Source: Thermoplasmata archaeon (GTDB lineage Archaea; Thermoplasmatota; Thermoplasmata; WALJ01). From it: a DNA stretch of 43,151 nucleotides. The notes under the pieces were generated by a model. The model was not told the origin of the DNA. It did no database searches and saw only the letters and a list, made by a program, of their open reading frames with translations. Below are positions 33,338 through 40,887 of the stretch, piece by piece. Position 1 is the first letter of the stretch, and the number at the start of each line of letters is the position of its first letter. The translations under genes and the position numbers were made by a program. The stretch covers positions 1 to 43,151 of the forward strand of contig JALTFR010000039.1 in assembly GCA_027006785.1 (NCBI GenBank), given 5' to 3'.

Positions 33338-35539
33338 TTATGGCCCGAAGAGAGCAAAGGCCAGTATGAACTGCGCGAAGACCAAGGAGACCATGGACAT
33401 GAGCTTCAGCAGTATGTTCAGGCTCGGGCCCGAGGTGTCCTTCAGCGGGTCGCCCACAGTATCTCCTGTTATCGCTGCCTTATGGTTCTCAGAGCCCTTT
33501 CCACCGTAGTGGCCCTGCTCTATGTACTTCTTCGCGTTGTCCCATGCTCCGCCTGCGTTTGCCATGAAAACTGCCAGTACAAAGCCTGATGCCAGTCCGC
33601 CTATCAAAAGGCCAACAAGTGCGGCAATACCGAATATCAGGCCTACGACTATCGGAACTACGATGGCTATGAGGGCAGGCCCTATCATCTCTTTCTGTGC
33701 TGCCTTCGTACTTATATCTACGGGTTTGGTGTAGTCTGGCTTCACACCCGGCTTTCCCTCAAGGAGACCGGGAATCTCTCTGAACTGCCTGCGGACCTCC
33801 TCCACTATCTTCTCAGCGGACTTTCCAACAGCACCCATGGTTATGGAGCAGAAGACGAATGGAAGCATGGCACCGATGAATACACCTGCAAGAAGCAGAG
33901 GATTGAGTACATTCAGGCCGTACAGACCCATTATATCGTTGTAAGGAACGCTGTGCGGGTCAGGGTAGAGGGCGCCTATGCCACCTATATTGTGATGCCA
34001 TGCAAAGCGCTTTATCTCGTCCATAAAGGCCGCGATGAGGGCCAGCGCTGTCAGTGCCGCAGAACCGATGGCGAATCCCTTTCCTGTGGCTGCCGTGGTG
34101 TTTCCAAGTGAATCCAGTGCATCTGTTCTCTCCCTGACATCCTCGGGAAGCGCTGCCATCTCTGCGATGCCCCCTGCATTATCCGCGACCGGTCCGTATG
34201 CATCGGTTGAAAGCGTTATTCCAAGGGTTGAGAGCATTCCCACAGCTGCTATTCCAATCCCGTAAAGTCCGAGTTGAGGCTTGTCCATCGTTCCACCTGA
34301 AAGGAAGAACGCCGCCAGAATTGCGAATGCAACGGTAAGGACCGGGATTGCGGTGCTCATCATTCCGACAGATAGACCGCGAATTATGACCGTGGCGTGA
34401 CCGGTCTCTGAGGCCAGAGAAATGGATTTGGTAGGTGAATAGTTGTCACTGGTGAAGTACTCGGTACTGAAGCCTATTATCACGCCTGCAATGGTCCCTG
34501 TAACAACAGCACCCCATATTCCAATATAGTCCCCACCGAGAACATATTCTATAATGAAATAACTGAAAATCACAATTAGTATGGTTGTACCATATATGCC
34601 CTTCCTTAAGGCCCAGAGAAGCTGCTTCTGTGTGGCCTCTTCCTTAGTGCGCACGAAGAAGCTTCCGAGTATGCTGGAGAGCATGCCTATTGCCGCAAGA
34701 ACCATTGGAATGGTGACAAAGGCAAGCATCGCCTCATCCGGACCTCCGAAAGCGCTCTGGGCATCGGTGGAAAGGCTGAGCGCTGCTGCGGTTCCGAGAG
34801 CCATCGTGGCAACTATGCTTCCCACATAGCTCTCGTAGAGGTCGGCGCCCATTCCTGCCACATCACCCACATTGTCTCCCACATTATCGGCTATGACCGC
34901 GGGGTTCCTCGGGTCGTCCTCGGGTATCCCTGCTTCCACCTTACCGACAAGATCCGCTCCGACATCGGCCCCTTTGGTGTAGATGCCCCCACCCACTCTT
35001 GCAAATAGAGCCATTGTGGACGCACCCATTTCAAATGTCAGCATAGCAGCGGTGACCTGATCTAGAGGAAGACTGAAGACATCCTTGAGAAAATAGAACC
35101 AGAAACTCAAATCGAGAAGTCCGAGACCCACCACCATGAATCCCATGACAGAACCGCTTGAAAAGGCGATTCTGAGAGCTTTGTTCAGGCTGGTGCGTGC
35201 CCCGTTGGCTGTCCTTGCATTCGCTTTGGTCGCTATCCACATCCCGATATACCCGCTCAATCCAGAGAAGAAGCCTCCTGTCAAAAAGGCAAATGGAACG
35301 AAGGGGGACAGATAACCTCCTGCAGCAACTCCCAGAAGAATGAAGAACATAACCACGAAGAATATGGTCACTCCGGTGTACTGTCTTTTGAGATATGCCT
35401 TTGCAGCGGTGTGTATAGCTCCGGATATCTCCTTCATCCTCTCAGTGCCCTCGTCCTCTTTCAGCAACTTCCATGTGAGGAAGAGCGCAAAGAGCAGGGC
35501 TATACTGGAACTTATCGGCGCCAGAATTGTCAGGTCCAT
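33338..35539 (-). CDS. hppA: membrane-bound ion-translocating pyrophosphatase, K+-dependent type
   Basis: A 733-residue protein with about 15-16 membrane helices that couples pyrophosphate hydrolysis to cation export. The pyrophosphate-binding segment includes [18 protein letters not shown] and the acidic [17 protein letters not shown]; the C-terminal substrate loop has [16 protein letters not shown]. The determinant of K+ dependence is in [10 protein letters not shown]: the second alanine stands where K+-independent enzymes have lysine, so the enzyme should need K+. Whether it pumps H+ or Na+ cannot be decided by eye. The ATG at 35539 has GGTGAT upstream. Single-gene transcription unit. Confidence 0.94.
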   Translation of the reverse strand: MDLTILAPISSSIALLFALFLTWKLLKEDEGTERMKEISGAIHTAAKAYLKRQYTGVTIFFVVMFFILLGVAAGGYLSPFVPFAFLTGGFFSGLSGYIGMWIATKANARTANGARTSLNKALRIAFSSGSVMGFMVVGLGLLDLSFWFYFLKDVFSLPLDQVTAAMLTFEMGASTMALFARVGGGIYTKGADVGADLVGKVEAGIPEDDPRNPAVIADNVGDNVGDVAGMGADLYESYVGSIVATMALGTAAALSLSTDAQSAFGGPDEAMLAFVTIPMVLAAIGMLSSILGSFFVRTKEEATQKQLLWALRKGIYGTTILIVIFSYFIIEYVLGGDYIGIWGAVVTGTIAGVIIGFSTEYFTSDNYSPTKSISLASETGHATVIIRGLSVGMMSTAIPVLTVAFAILAAFFLSGGTMDKPQLGLYGIGIAAVGMLSTLGITLSTDAYGPVADNAGGIAEMAALPEDVRERTDALDSLGNTTAATGKGFAIGSAALTALALIAAFMDEIKRFAWHHNIGGIGALYPDPHSVPYNDIMGLYGLNVLNPLLLAGVFIGAMLPFVFCSITMGAVGKSAEKIVEEVRRQFREIPGLLEGKPGVKPDYTKPVDISTKAAQKEMIGPALIAIVVPIVVGLIFGIAALVGLLIGGLASGFVLAVFMANAGGAWDNAKKYIEQGHYGGKGSENHKAAITGDTVGDPLKDTSGPSLNILLKLMSMVSLVFAQFILAFALFGP

Positions 35540-35703
35540 TATATCACCGACCTAGCATCGGCATTAAGTTAAAAGACTTTGCCCCGAAAGAGGTATATTT
35601 GACAGAAAGTCTATGTTTTCTTCGTCGTTTGACGACTTAGATGAAGATGATAAATTCTGCTCGAGATGAAAAAGGATTAATACGGATGTGCGTATGAGCA
35701 GGT

Positions 35704-36657
35704 ATGATGGATATATGGACCGAGAAGTACCGCCCGAAAACGCTTGATGAGGTGGTGGGACAGCAGAATGCAGTCAAAAGGCTGAAATCCTATGTGAAGG
35801 CGGGCAACATGCCGCACCTTCTGTTCTCAGGCCCAGCAGGTGTCGGTAAGACCACTTCGGCCATAGCCCTTGCTCGGGATATGTTCGGGGATAACTGGAA
35901 GAACAACTTCTACGAACTGAATGCCAGCGATGAGAGGGGGATAGATGTTGTGAGGGTGAACATAAAGGAATATGCCAGAACAGCCCCGTTCGGCGGCGCT
36001 CCCTTCAAGATAATATTCCTGGATGAGGCGGATGCTCTCACCTCCGATGCGCAGGCCGCGCTCCGCAGGACCATGGAGAAGTACTCCGGCACGTGCAGGT
36101 TCATACTCTCCTGCAACTACTCATCCAAGATAATAGACCCGATACAGTCAAGGTGTGCGATATTCAGGTTCATCCACCCTTCGGAAGAGGAGATAATCGA
36201 ATACCTGAAAAGGATAGTGAAAGGAGAGGAGATAGACATAGATGACGATGCTTTGAGACAGATAGCCCTTGTGTCGGAAGGTGATGTTCGAAAGGCGGTG
36301 AACACACTTCAGGTGGCAGCATCCTTCGCCGATGGTGGGAAAATAGACCTTCAGAGGATATACGAGGCCACAGCAATGGCAGACCCTTCCGATGTTAGGA
36401 ACATGGTTGGCCATGCCATGAACGGTGAGTTCATAGAGGCAAGAAAGATGCTGGACAGAATGCTGATAGACCAGGGCCTGTCGGGAGAGGATGTGATAAA
36501 GGCCATCCACCGCGTTGTGATAGATGAGCCCGGCATAAACGAGGAAACGAAGATAAGGATGCTGGAAAGGATCGGAGAGGCGGACTTCAGGATGGTCGAG
36601 GGCTCCAATGCAAGGATACAGCTCGAGGCCCTTCTCGCTTCTTTCGCGCTTATGTGA
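35704..36657 (+). CDS. rfcS: replication factor C small subunit
   Basis: A 317-residue AAA+ clamp-loader subunit that opens PCNA onto primed DNA. Walker A GPAGVGKT (43-50), Walker B DEAD (107-110), and the arginine-finger SRC motif (149-151) are all present, with the standard start WTEKYRPKTLDEVVGQ. No inteins interrupt it, though this gene often carries them. Start: tandem ATGs at 35704 and 35707; gattaatac (35674-35682) lies about 26 nt upstream, fitting a leaderless or nearly leaderless message. The large subunit RfcL is not in the window. Confidence 0.96.
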   Translation: MMDIWTEKYRPKTLDEVVGQQNAVKRLKSYVKAGNMPHLLFSGPAGVGKTTSAIALARDMFGDNWKNNFYELNASDERGIDVVRVNIKEYARTAPFGGAPFKIIFLDEADALTSDAQAALRRTMEKYSGTCRFILSCNYSSKIIDPIQSRCAIFRFIHPSEEEIIEYLKRIVKGEEIDIDDDALRQIALVSEGDVRKAVNTLQVAASFADGGKIDLQRIYEATAMADPSDVRNMVGHAMNGEFIEARKMLDRMLIDQGLSGEDVIKAIHRVVIDEPGINEETKIRMLERIGEADFRMVEGSNARIQLEALLASFALM

Positions 36658-36665
36658 GGATTCCC

Positions 36666-37116
36666 ATAAAGGTTTGCATTCGTATACGGAAGCAAGAGGG
36701 GGAGCACCAGAAAGATGGCCAAACTGATGGGAGAGGTGGCTTCTGGAAAGCATGATGTCCTCATCGCAGATGCAAAGGACATGCCAGATATTTCGTCCTG
36801 CGACCTCGTGATCGTCGGGACGCCGATATACTATGAGAAACCCCTGCCCTGCATACGCGAGTTCATAGACAAAAATGAAATGGAAGGAAAGAAGGTGGCG
36901 CTCTTCCTCATGTCAATAGCGGACAAGTTCGGCAAGAAGAGCGTGAAATACACGGAAAACAGGTATGCGGGGCTCACGAAAGATGGGATAAAGGGAGATG
37001 TCATCGCAATAAGGGTGTTCCACGGATGGATGCTGAAAGAGGATAAGAAGACGATGGAAGAGGGAAAGGAATGGATGAAAAGGGTGCTCGATGCCTTTGA
37101 GAACGGAAAAGGATAG
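36666..37116 (+). CDS. flavodoxin-domain protein with a disrupted 5' end
   Basis: A flavodoxin-like protein of about 148 residues if the 5' end is restored. The first usable start in the long frame is the ATG at 36715, but that frame runs upstream to a stop at 36667 and encodes FVYGSKRGSTRKM, the FMN phosphate loop, without any start codon. The missing N-terminus (K-V-C-I) is encoded one frame over at 36669-36680, preceded by ATA rather than ATG and by GAGGA (36656-36660). So one extra base near 36681 and an ATA start separate it from a normal flavodoxin. Later landmarks: CDLVIVGTPIYYEKPLP and FHGWMLKEDKKTM. It may be a young pseudogene, a recoded gene, or a sequencing error. Confidence 0.7.
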
Positions 37117-37187
37117 AGGGTGTTGAGCACAGTAAAAAATGATGCTCGTTCAGTAAATTTTTTAACCGATAAGCAGGTGCTGAACCG

Positions 37188-37907
37188 ATGAACATCGAAT
37201 CTGCGCTGAAAAGCAAGTTCGAGCATGCGCATTTATCAAAGGGAAACTGGGGTCGAGACGAGCAAGAAGCCAGTGAACTCAAGTTAAAGAAGGGGATGCG
37301 CAGTCTTCGAACCGTATCAGTACTGATTGCGATCGGTGCCATGATATCTTTCATTGCCGGATACTTTATAGAAGATTACTGGACGGTTTTTCTCGCCATC
37401 GCTGTACTTTTTCTGGTGATGTTCCTGACCATTGCGATACTTTATCTGATAATAAAGAGGAAGATCAAAAGGATTATCTCTGAAATAAACGAAAACCCCG
37501 CCTACGCAGCAGTGCACAGGATAAGACAGCAGGAGTGTGTCAGATATTACAGCGGGATCATGACAGAGAATGTGGATAACGACACCATGCTGAGCATCGC
37601 GTCGTGTATTAAAGAGCGCATATCTGACGAGTCAGAGTCCTACACCTTCAATATCATAGCATCATCGCCTGTCAAAGTGACAGAGGCCCTGAGCGGGAAA
37701 CAATGGACCCTGCATGACGGATACAGCCCGTTTTTCGTCAGCATAGCGAGATTCGACATCAAGGACACGGAGAATAAGATGGTCGAAGTGGATATCTACA
37801 TCACAAAAGACAGCGAAAAAGAACTGCATGATGTTATCGAGAGGATCAAATCCGGAATACAAAAATGCATCATGGACCGTATCGTTCCCCTGAATGGAGA
37901 GAAATGA
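37188..37907 (+). CDS. hypothetical two-TM protein, paralogue of the next gene (family 2)
   Basis: 239 residues, not recognised. A hydrophilic, helical N-terminus (about 40 residues), transmembrane segments at about 42-60 and 65-90, a basic KRKIKRI segment, then a soluble domain of about 145 residues. It shares with the next protein RKIKRI, IASCIKxxI followed by YTFNI, and WxLHDGxSPFF, clear evidence of duplication. ATG at 37188 is about 26-28 nt from ttttttaa (37157-37164), so leaderless transcription is likely. AT-richer than the upstream rfcS. Function unknown. Confidence 0.68.
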   Translation: MNIESALKSKFEHAHLSKGNWGRDEQEASELKLKKGMRSLRTVSVLIAIGAMISFIAGYFIEDYWTVFLAIAVLFLVMFLTIAILYLIIKRKIKRIISEINENPAYAAVHRIRQQECVRYYSGIMTENVDNDTMLSIASCIKERISDESESYTFNIIASSPVKVTEALSGKQWTLHDGYSPFFVSIARFDIKDTENKMVEVDIYITKDSEKELHDVIERIKSGIQKCIMDRIVPLNGEK

Positions 37908-37924
37908 GAGGCTGAGATGAGATA

Positions 37925-37934
37925 AATATTTATA
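37925..37934 (+). promoter_or_regulatory. TATA box of the second family-2 paralogue
   Basis: aatatttatat lies about 26 nt before the GTG at 37956, placing the expected transcription start at the initiation codon. The two paralogues therefore appear to have separate leaderless promoters even though they are adjacent. Confidence 0.5.
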
Positions 37935-37955
37935 TCAAAAGTTTGTTTCTCCATT

Positions 37956-38687
37956 GTGGATATGGATAAAATCGTACACAAGGTTGTAGAGAAACAGGAG
38001 CTTAAAAAGGGGCTCTGGGAAAAGAAGGAAGAAAGTGCTATGGATGGGCTGCAGAAGACCAAATGGAGAAGAAACATCTTCATCCTTCTATTTTTAATAG
38101 GTCTCGGTCTTCTTTTCCTGGATCTTTCATATCTCTATCCTCAACAAAAAGCCTTCTTTTTAGCTTATGGACTCGTTTTTCTTTTTATTGGCAGTGGGGC
38201 TACATTGTTTTTTTTACTGTTGTTCAGAAAGATAAAGAGGATTGAGGATAAGATGAGAAGCAGCCCTTCGGGATATGGTATTTATGAGTTCCGAAAACAT
38301 CCGACCCTAAAATATCAGACTGCGACAGAATTGAAAGATATCACCGAGGAAGATCTCGGGCGAATAGCATCATGCATAAAGGATGCCATAACAGAGATAG
38401 GAGAGCATTATACATTCAACATCGCATTTCTGGACGAGGCTGGCATCAAATTGCTAATTGTCCCCGGTGGAAGCACCAAGATGTGGTTTCTGCATGACGG
38501 ACACAGCCCCTTCTTCATAGCTCTCGGCGTGTCTAAAATCGAGGGGAGTTCGAAAAAGATATTTTCAATAGAGGTCAGAATCAAAAAAGAATCGTATGAA
38601 TCTCTGAAAGAACAGATAGAACAGGTCAAAGAAAGGGCCCGGGACTGTGCCCTTAAGGTAATCCATGAAATAGAGGGAAACAGTTGA
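37956..38687 (+). CDS. hypothetical two-TM protein, paralogue of the preceding gene (family 2)
   Basis: 243 residues from a GTG start (MDMDKIVHKVVEK). The same plan as its neighbour: charged helical N-terminus of about 40 residues, transmembrane segments at about 41-60 and 67-90, the RKIKRI segment, and a soluble domain with IASCIKDAI, HYTFNI and WFLHDGHSPFF. The last 40 residues form a charged helix. It also shows the overall plan of the pair at 15368-16535 but the soluble domains do not obviously align, so I treat them as separate families. Function unknown. Confidence 0.68.
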   Translation: MDMDKIVHKVVEKQELKKGLWEKKEESAMDGLQKTKWRRNIFILLFLIGLGLLFLDLSYLYPQQKAFFLAYGLVFLFIGSGATLFFLLLFRKIKRIEDKMRSSPSGYGIYEFRKHPTLKYQTATELKDITEEDLGRIASCIKDAITEIGEHYTFNIAFLDEAGIKLLIVPGGSTKMWFLHDGHSPFFIALGVSKIEGSSKKIFSIEVRIKKESYESLKEQIEQVKERARDCALKVIHEIEGNS

Positions 38688-38697
38688 AAAATGGGTT

Positions 38698-38967
38698 TTA
38701 TATGAGGCTCATGTCGGTGAGCTCTATGTTCTGAACTCCCTCTATGGCCTTCATCTTCTCCTCGAGCTCTCCAGATTTTCCGGACTTGTCGTCCATGACT
38801 ATGACGATCTCAAGGGCCTTCAGTCCGAAGGCTATCGGTTTTATGTCGGTCCTGTTGAGCTGTGCGCCCACTGACTCGGCAGCGCTCTTTATCTCGGCCT
38901 TTACCTTCTCAAGGTCAACATCCGGGCTTTCCGGCATAACGCTGTATATCATCGCTACATCGCCCAT
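38698..38967 (-). CDS. ef1b: translation elongation factor aEF-1beta
   Basis: An 89-residue guanine nucleotide exchange factor for aEF-1alpha. The family start GDVAMIYSVMPESPDVDLEKVK and the central strand IKPIAFGLKALEIVIVM are clear, and the length is standard for the archaeal form. GAGGTGA precedes the ATG, and the gene lies 9 nt after a small zinc-ribbon gene; this pair is a common euryarchaeal arrangement. Confidence 0.96.
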   Translation of the reverse strand: MGDVAMIYSVMPESPDVDLEKVKAEIKSAAESVGAQLNRTDIKPIAFGLKALEIVIVMDDKSGKSGELEEKMKAIEGVQNIELTDMSLI

Positions 38968-38976
38968 TATCTCACC

Positions 38977-39138
38977 TCACGGCCCAACAAACCCGCATTC
39001 TGGGCATACATACTCGACACTCTGGTCCCTGCACTGCTTGCAGCGGCCTATGATGGCCTTTCCACAGTTAGGGCACTTGAAGACAGTGTCCCCTTCGCCC
39101 GTGAGCCTGACACCACATGAATTGCATACTTCTACCAT
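38977..39138 (-). CDS. small four-CxxC zinc-ribbon protein
   Basis: A 53-residue protein read by hand from the minus strand: it begins MVEVCNSCGVRLTGEG and has four CxxC pairs, CNSC, CPNC, CKQC and CPEC, ending in CGFVGP. It matches the small archaeal double zinc-ribbon proteins usually encoded just upstream of aEF-1beta (DUF1610 type, such as the Haloferax mu-protein HVO_2753), which are thought to assist RNA or translation functions; the precise role is unknown. The ATG is at 39138, and translation is probably coupled to ef1b, 9 nt downstream. Confidence 0.88.
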   Translation of the reverse strand: MVEVCNSCGVRLTGEGDTVFKCPNCGKAIIGRCKQCRDQSVEYVCPECGFVGP

Positions 39139-39193
39139 GGTAATTCCTCACTCTCGCAATCTCATTCCCTATAAATAGTTTGAGGAAAGGGCC

Positions 39194-39775
39194 TCACTGG
39201 ACCGGCCAGAGAGGCAGAATCTCCTTTCCGTTGCTTTCGTTGAGTATCTCTGCGATGCCGGTGTATATCGCCGAGAACCCGCATATGATCCCTTCTATGC
39301 CTGCTATGACTCCGAGAGTCTCGCTTCCAAGGCCCTCTGCAATGGCCAGAAGGAAGAAGAGTATCGTCAGGCTGAAGAACACGAACTGTATCGCCCTGTT
39401 GGCCTTCAGCGTACCGAAGAACATCATTCCGGTGAATATTCCCCACATGGTCAGATAGGATACCATTCCGCCGGTTGTCGCCGGCTCGGACAGCCCGATC
39501 GCTGGGAAGGTTATTATGCCAACCAGACTGAGCCAGAAAAGGCCGTATGATGTGAAGGCCACAGTTCCGAAGGTGTTGCCCTTCTTCCACTCCATGCTTC
39601 CCGCTATTATCTGGGCCAGTCCGCCGTAGAATATGCCCATCGCCAGTATCATGCTTCCCAGAGCGAAGAGCCCCGCATTGTGAAGGTTCAGAAGCACCGT
39701 GGTCATTCCGAAGCCCATGAGCCCCAGCGGTGCGGGATTTCCCGTGCTGTCCTTGACCTTTACCTCGTTTTCCAT
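39194..39775 (-). CDS. satP: acetate/succinate transporter, GPR1/FUN34/YaaH family
   Basis: 193 residues with six membrane helices. The family signature NPAPLGLMGFG occurs just before the first helix. These proteins move acetate or succinate, with a proton or as a channel. I place the start at 39775 (MENEVKVKDSTGN) because AAGGAG (39784-39789 on the minus strand) is 8 nt upstream and the TATA box tttttataa (about 39812-39820) predicts initiation near 39791, downstream of the earlier in-frame ATG at 39805. Together with the AMP-forming acyl-CoA synthetase it suggests uptake and activation of short organic acids, but they are far apart. Confidence 0.9.
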   Translation of the reverse strand: MENEVKVKDSTGNPAPLGLMGFGMTTVLLNLHNAGLFALGSMILAMGIFYGGLAQIIAGSMEWKKGNTFGTVAFTSYGLFWLSLVGIITFPAIGLSEPATTGGMVSYLTMWGIFTGMMFFGTLKANRAIQFVFFSLTILFFLLAIAEGLGSETLGVIAGIEGIICGFSAIYTGIAEILNESNGKEILPLWPVQ

Positions 39776-39829
39776 GATGATTTCTCCTTGAGAGTAGCGC
39801 TCCATTTTGGGGTGTTATAAAAAGATTGC

Positions 39830-40840
39830 TCACTCGCCTGAGAGATAATCTCCTATCTCGTCAGCACTTATCACCCCTTTCTCCGTTATGTATCCTGTGA
39901 CATACCTTGCGGGAGTCACATCGAAGGCAGGGTTCCTTGCAGGGGATTCCGGGTTCGCTATAAGGCACTCTCTAGCATATCTCACTTCATCGGGGGAGCG
40001 CTCCTCAATGACTATTTCATTTCCGCTCTGTATGGTCCTGTCGAAGGTGCTCATCGGTGCGGCCACATAGAAGGGTATCCCGTTCTCCTTTGCCAGCACG
40101 GCCTTCTCGTATGTCCCTATCTTGTTGGCGAAATCCCCATTAGCAGCGATTCTGTCAGCGCCCACTATCACCATGTCTATCTCCCCTTTCCTCATGAAGT
40201 GGCCCGCCGCATTGTCCGCTATGACAGCATGCTCTATTCCCTCGTTGTACAGCTCCCATGCAGTGAGAGATGCGCCCTGAAGCCTCGGCCTCGTCTCGTC
40301 CACCCAGACGAAGACCCTCTTTCCCTGGGATTCGGCAACCCTCATGGGTGCAAGTGCGGTTCCGAAATCCACAGTGGCGAGCGCTCCAGCGTTGCAGTGC
40401 GTCAGTATGCGGTGGCCATTCCTTATGAGCTCCGCGCCATGCTTTCCGATGTCCTCGCATGCCCTTATCGTCCTTTCAACATATTCTTCTGCAGCAGCGA
40501 TGGGCTCCTTTCCCGATCTTATGGCCTCAAGCATGTGGTCCACGGCGTGAAAGAGGTCATGGGCCGTCGGCCTCGTGGATTTCAGGACATGCGCGCCATG
40601 CTCGGTCTCACCCTGCCTGTGGGCCAGTATCATCCCGTATACAGCGGCAGCGCCTATCGCCGGAGCGCCGCGCACCACCATCTCCTTTATGGCGAATGCC
40701 ACATCCCTGTAATCCAATGCCATGTATGTCTCTATCTCGAACGGAAGAGCCCTCTGGTCTATGAAACCCACCTGCCCTTTCTCTTTATCGTACCATACCG
40801 ACCTCATGTCCATCTGAGTGTTTCCTATGCGGACCTTCAT
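39830..40840 (-). CDS. mtnA: S-methyl-5-thioribose-1-phosphate isomerase (aIF2B-like fold)
   Basis: A 336-residue methionine-salvage isomerase converting methylthioribose 1-phosphate to methylthioribulose 1-phosphate. RGAPAIG (57-63), the catalytic cysteine C149 in THCNAGALAT and the catalytic aspartate D229 in VGADRIAANGDFANKIGTY match MtnA rather than the related ribose-1,5-bisphosphate isomerase or the aIF2B regulatory subunits. Start: the ATG at 40840 is about 25 nt from an AT-rich TATA element and gives the standard MKVRIGN start; the longer frame to 40924 would run through that promoter. Other methionine-salvage genes are not nearby. Confidence 0.92.
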   Translation of the reverse strand: MKVRIGNTQMDMRSVWYDKEKGQVGFIDQRALPFEIETYMALDYRDVAFAIKEMVVRGAPAIGAAAVYGMILAHRQGETEHGAHVLKSTRPTAHDLFHAVDHMLEAIRSGKEPIAAAEEYVERTIRACEDIGKHGAELIRNGHRILTHCNAGALATVDFGTALAPMRVAESQGKRVFVWVDETRPRLQGASLTAWELYNEGIEHAVIADNAAGHFMRKGEIDMVIVGADRIAANGDFANKIGTYEKAVLAKENGIPFYVAAPMSTFDRTIQSGNEIVIEERSPDEVRYARECLIANPESPARNPAFDVTPARYVTGYITEKGVISADEIGDYLSGE

Positions 40841-40860
40841 GGGGGTGAATGGACAGAAGA

Positions 40861-40870
40861 TAAAAAATAA
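40861..40870. promoter_or_regulatory. shared TATA element between mtnA and rqc2
   Basis: taaaaaataa is centred 25 nt from the mtnA ATG (40840, minus) and 23 nt from the GTG at 40888 of the Rqc2-like gene (plus). The intergenic space is only 47 nt and holds no other AT-rich box, so one element may direct leaderless transcription both ways. Confidence 0.5.
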
Positions 40871-40887
40871 GCGGTGCATTGCAGGCC

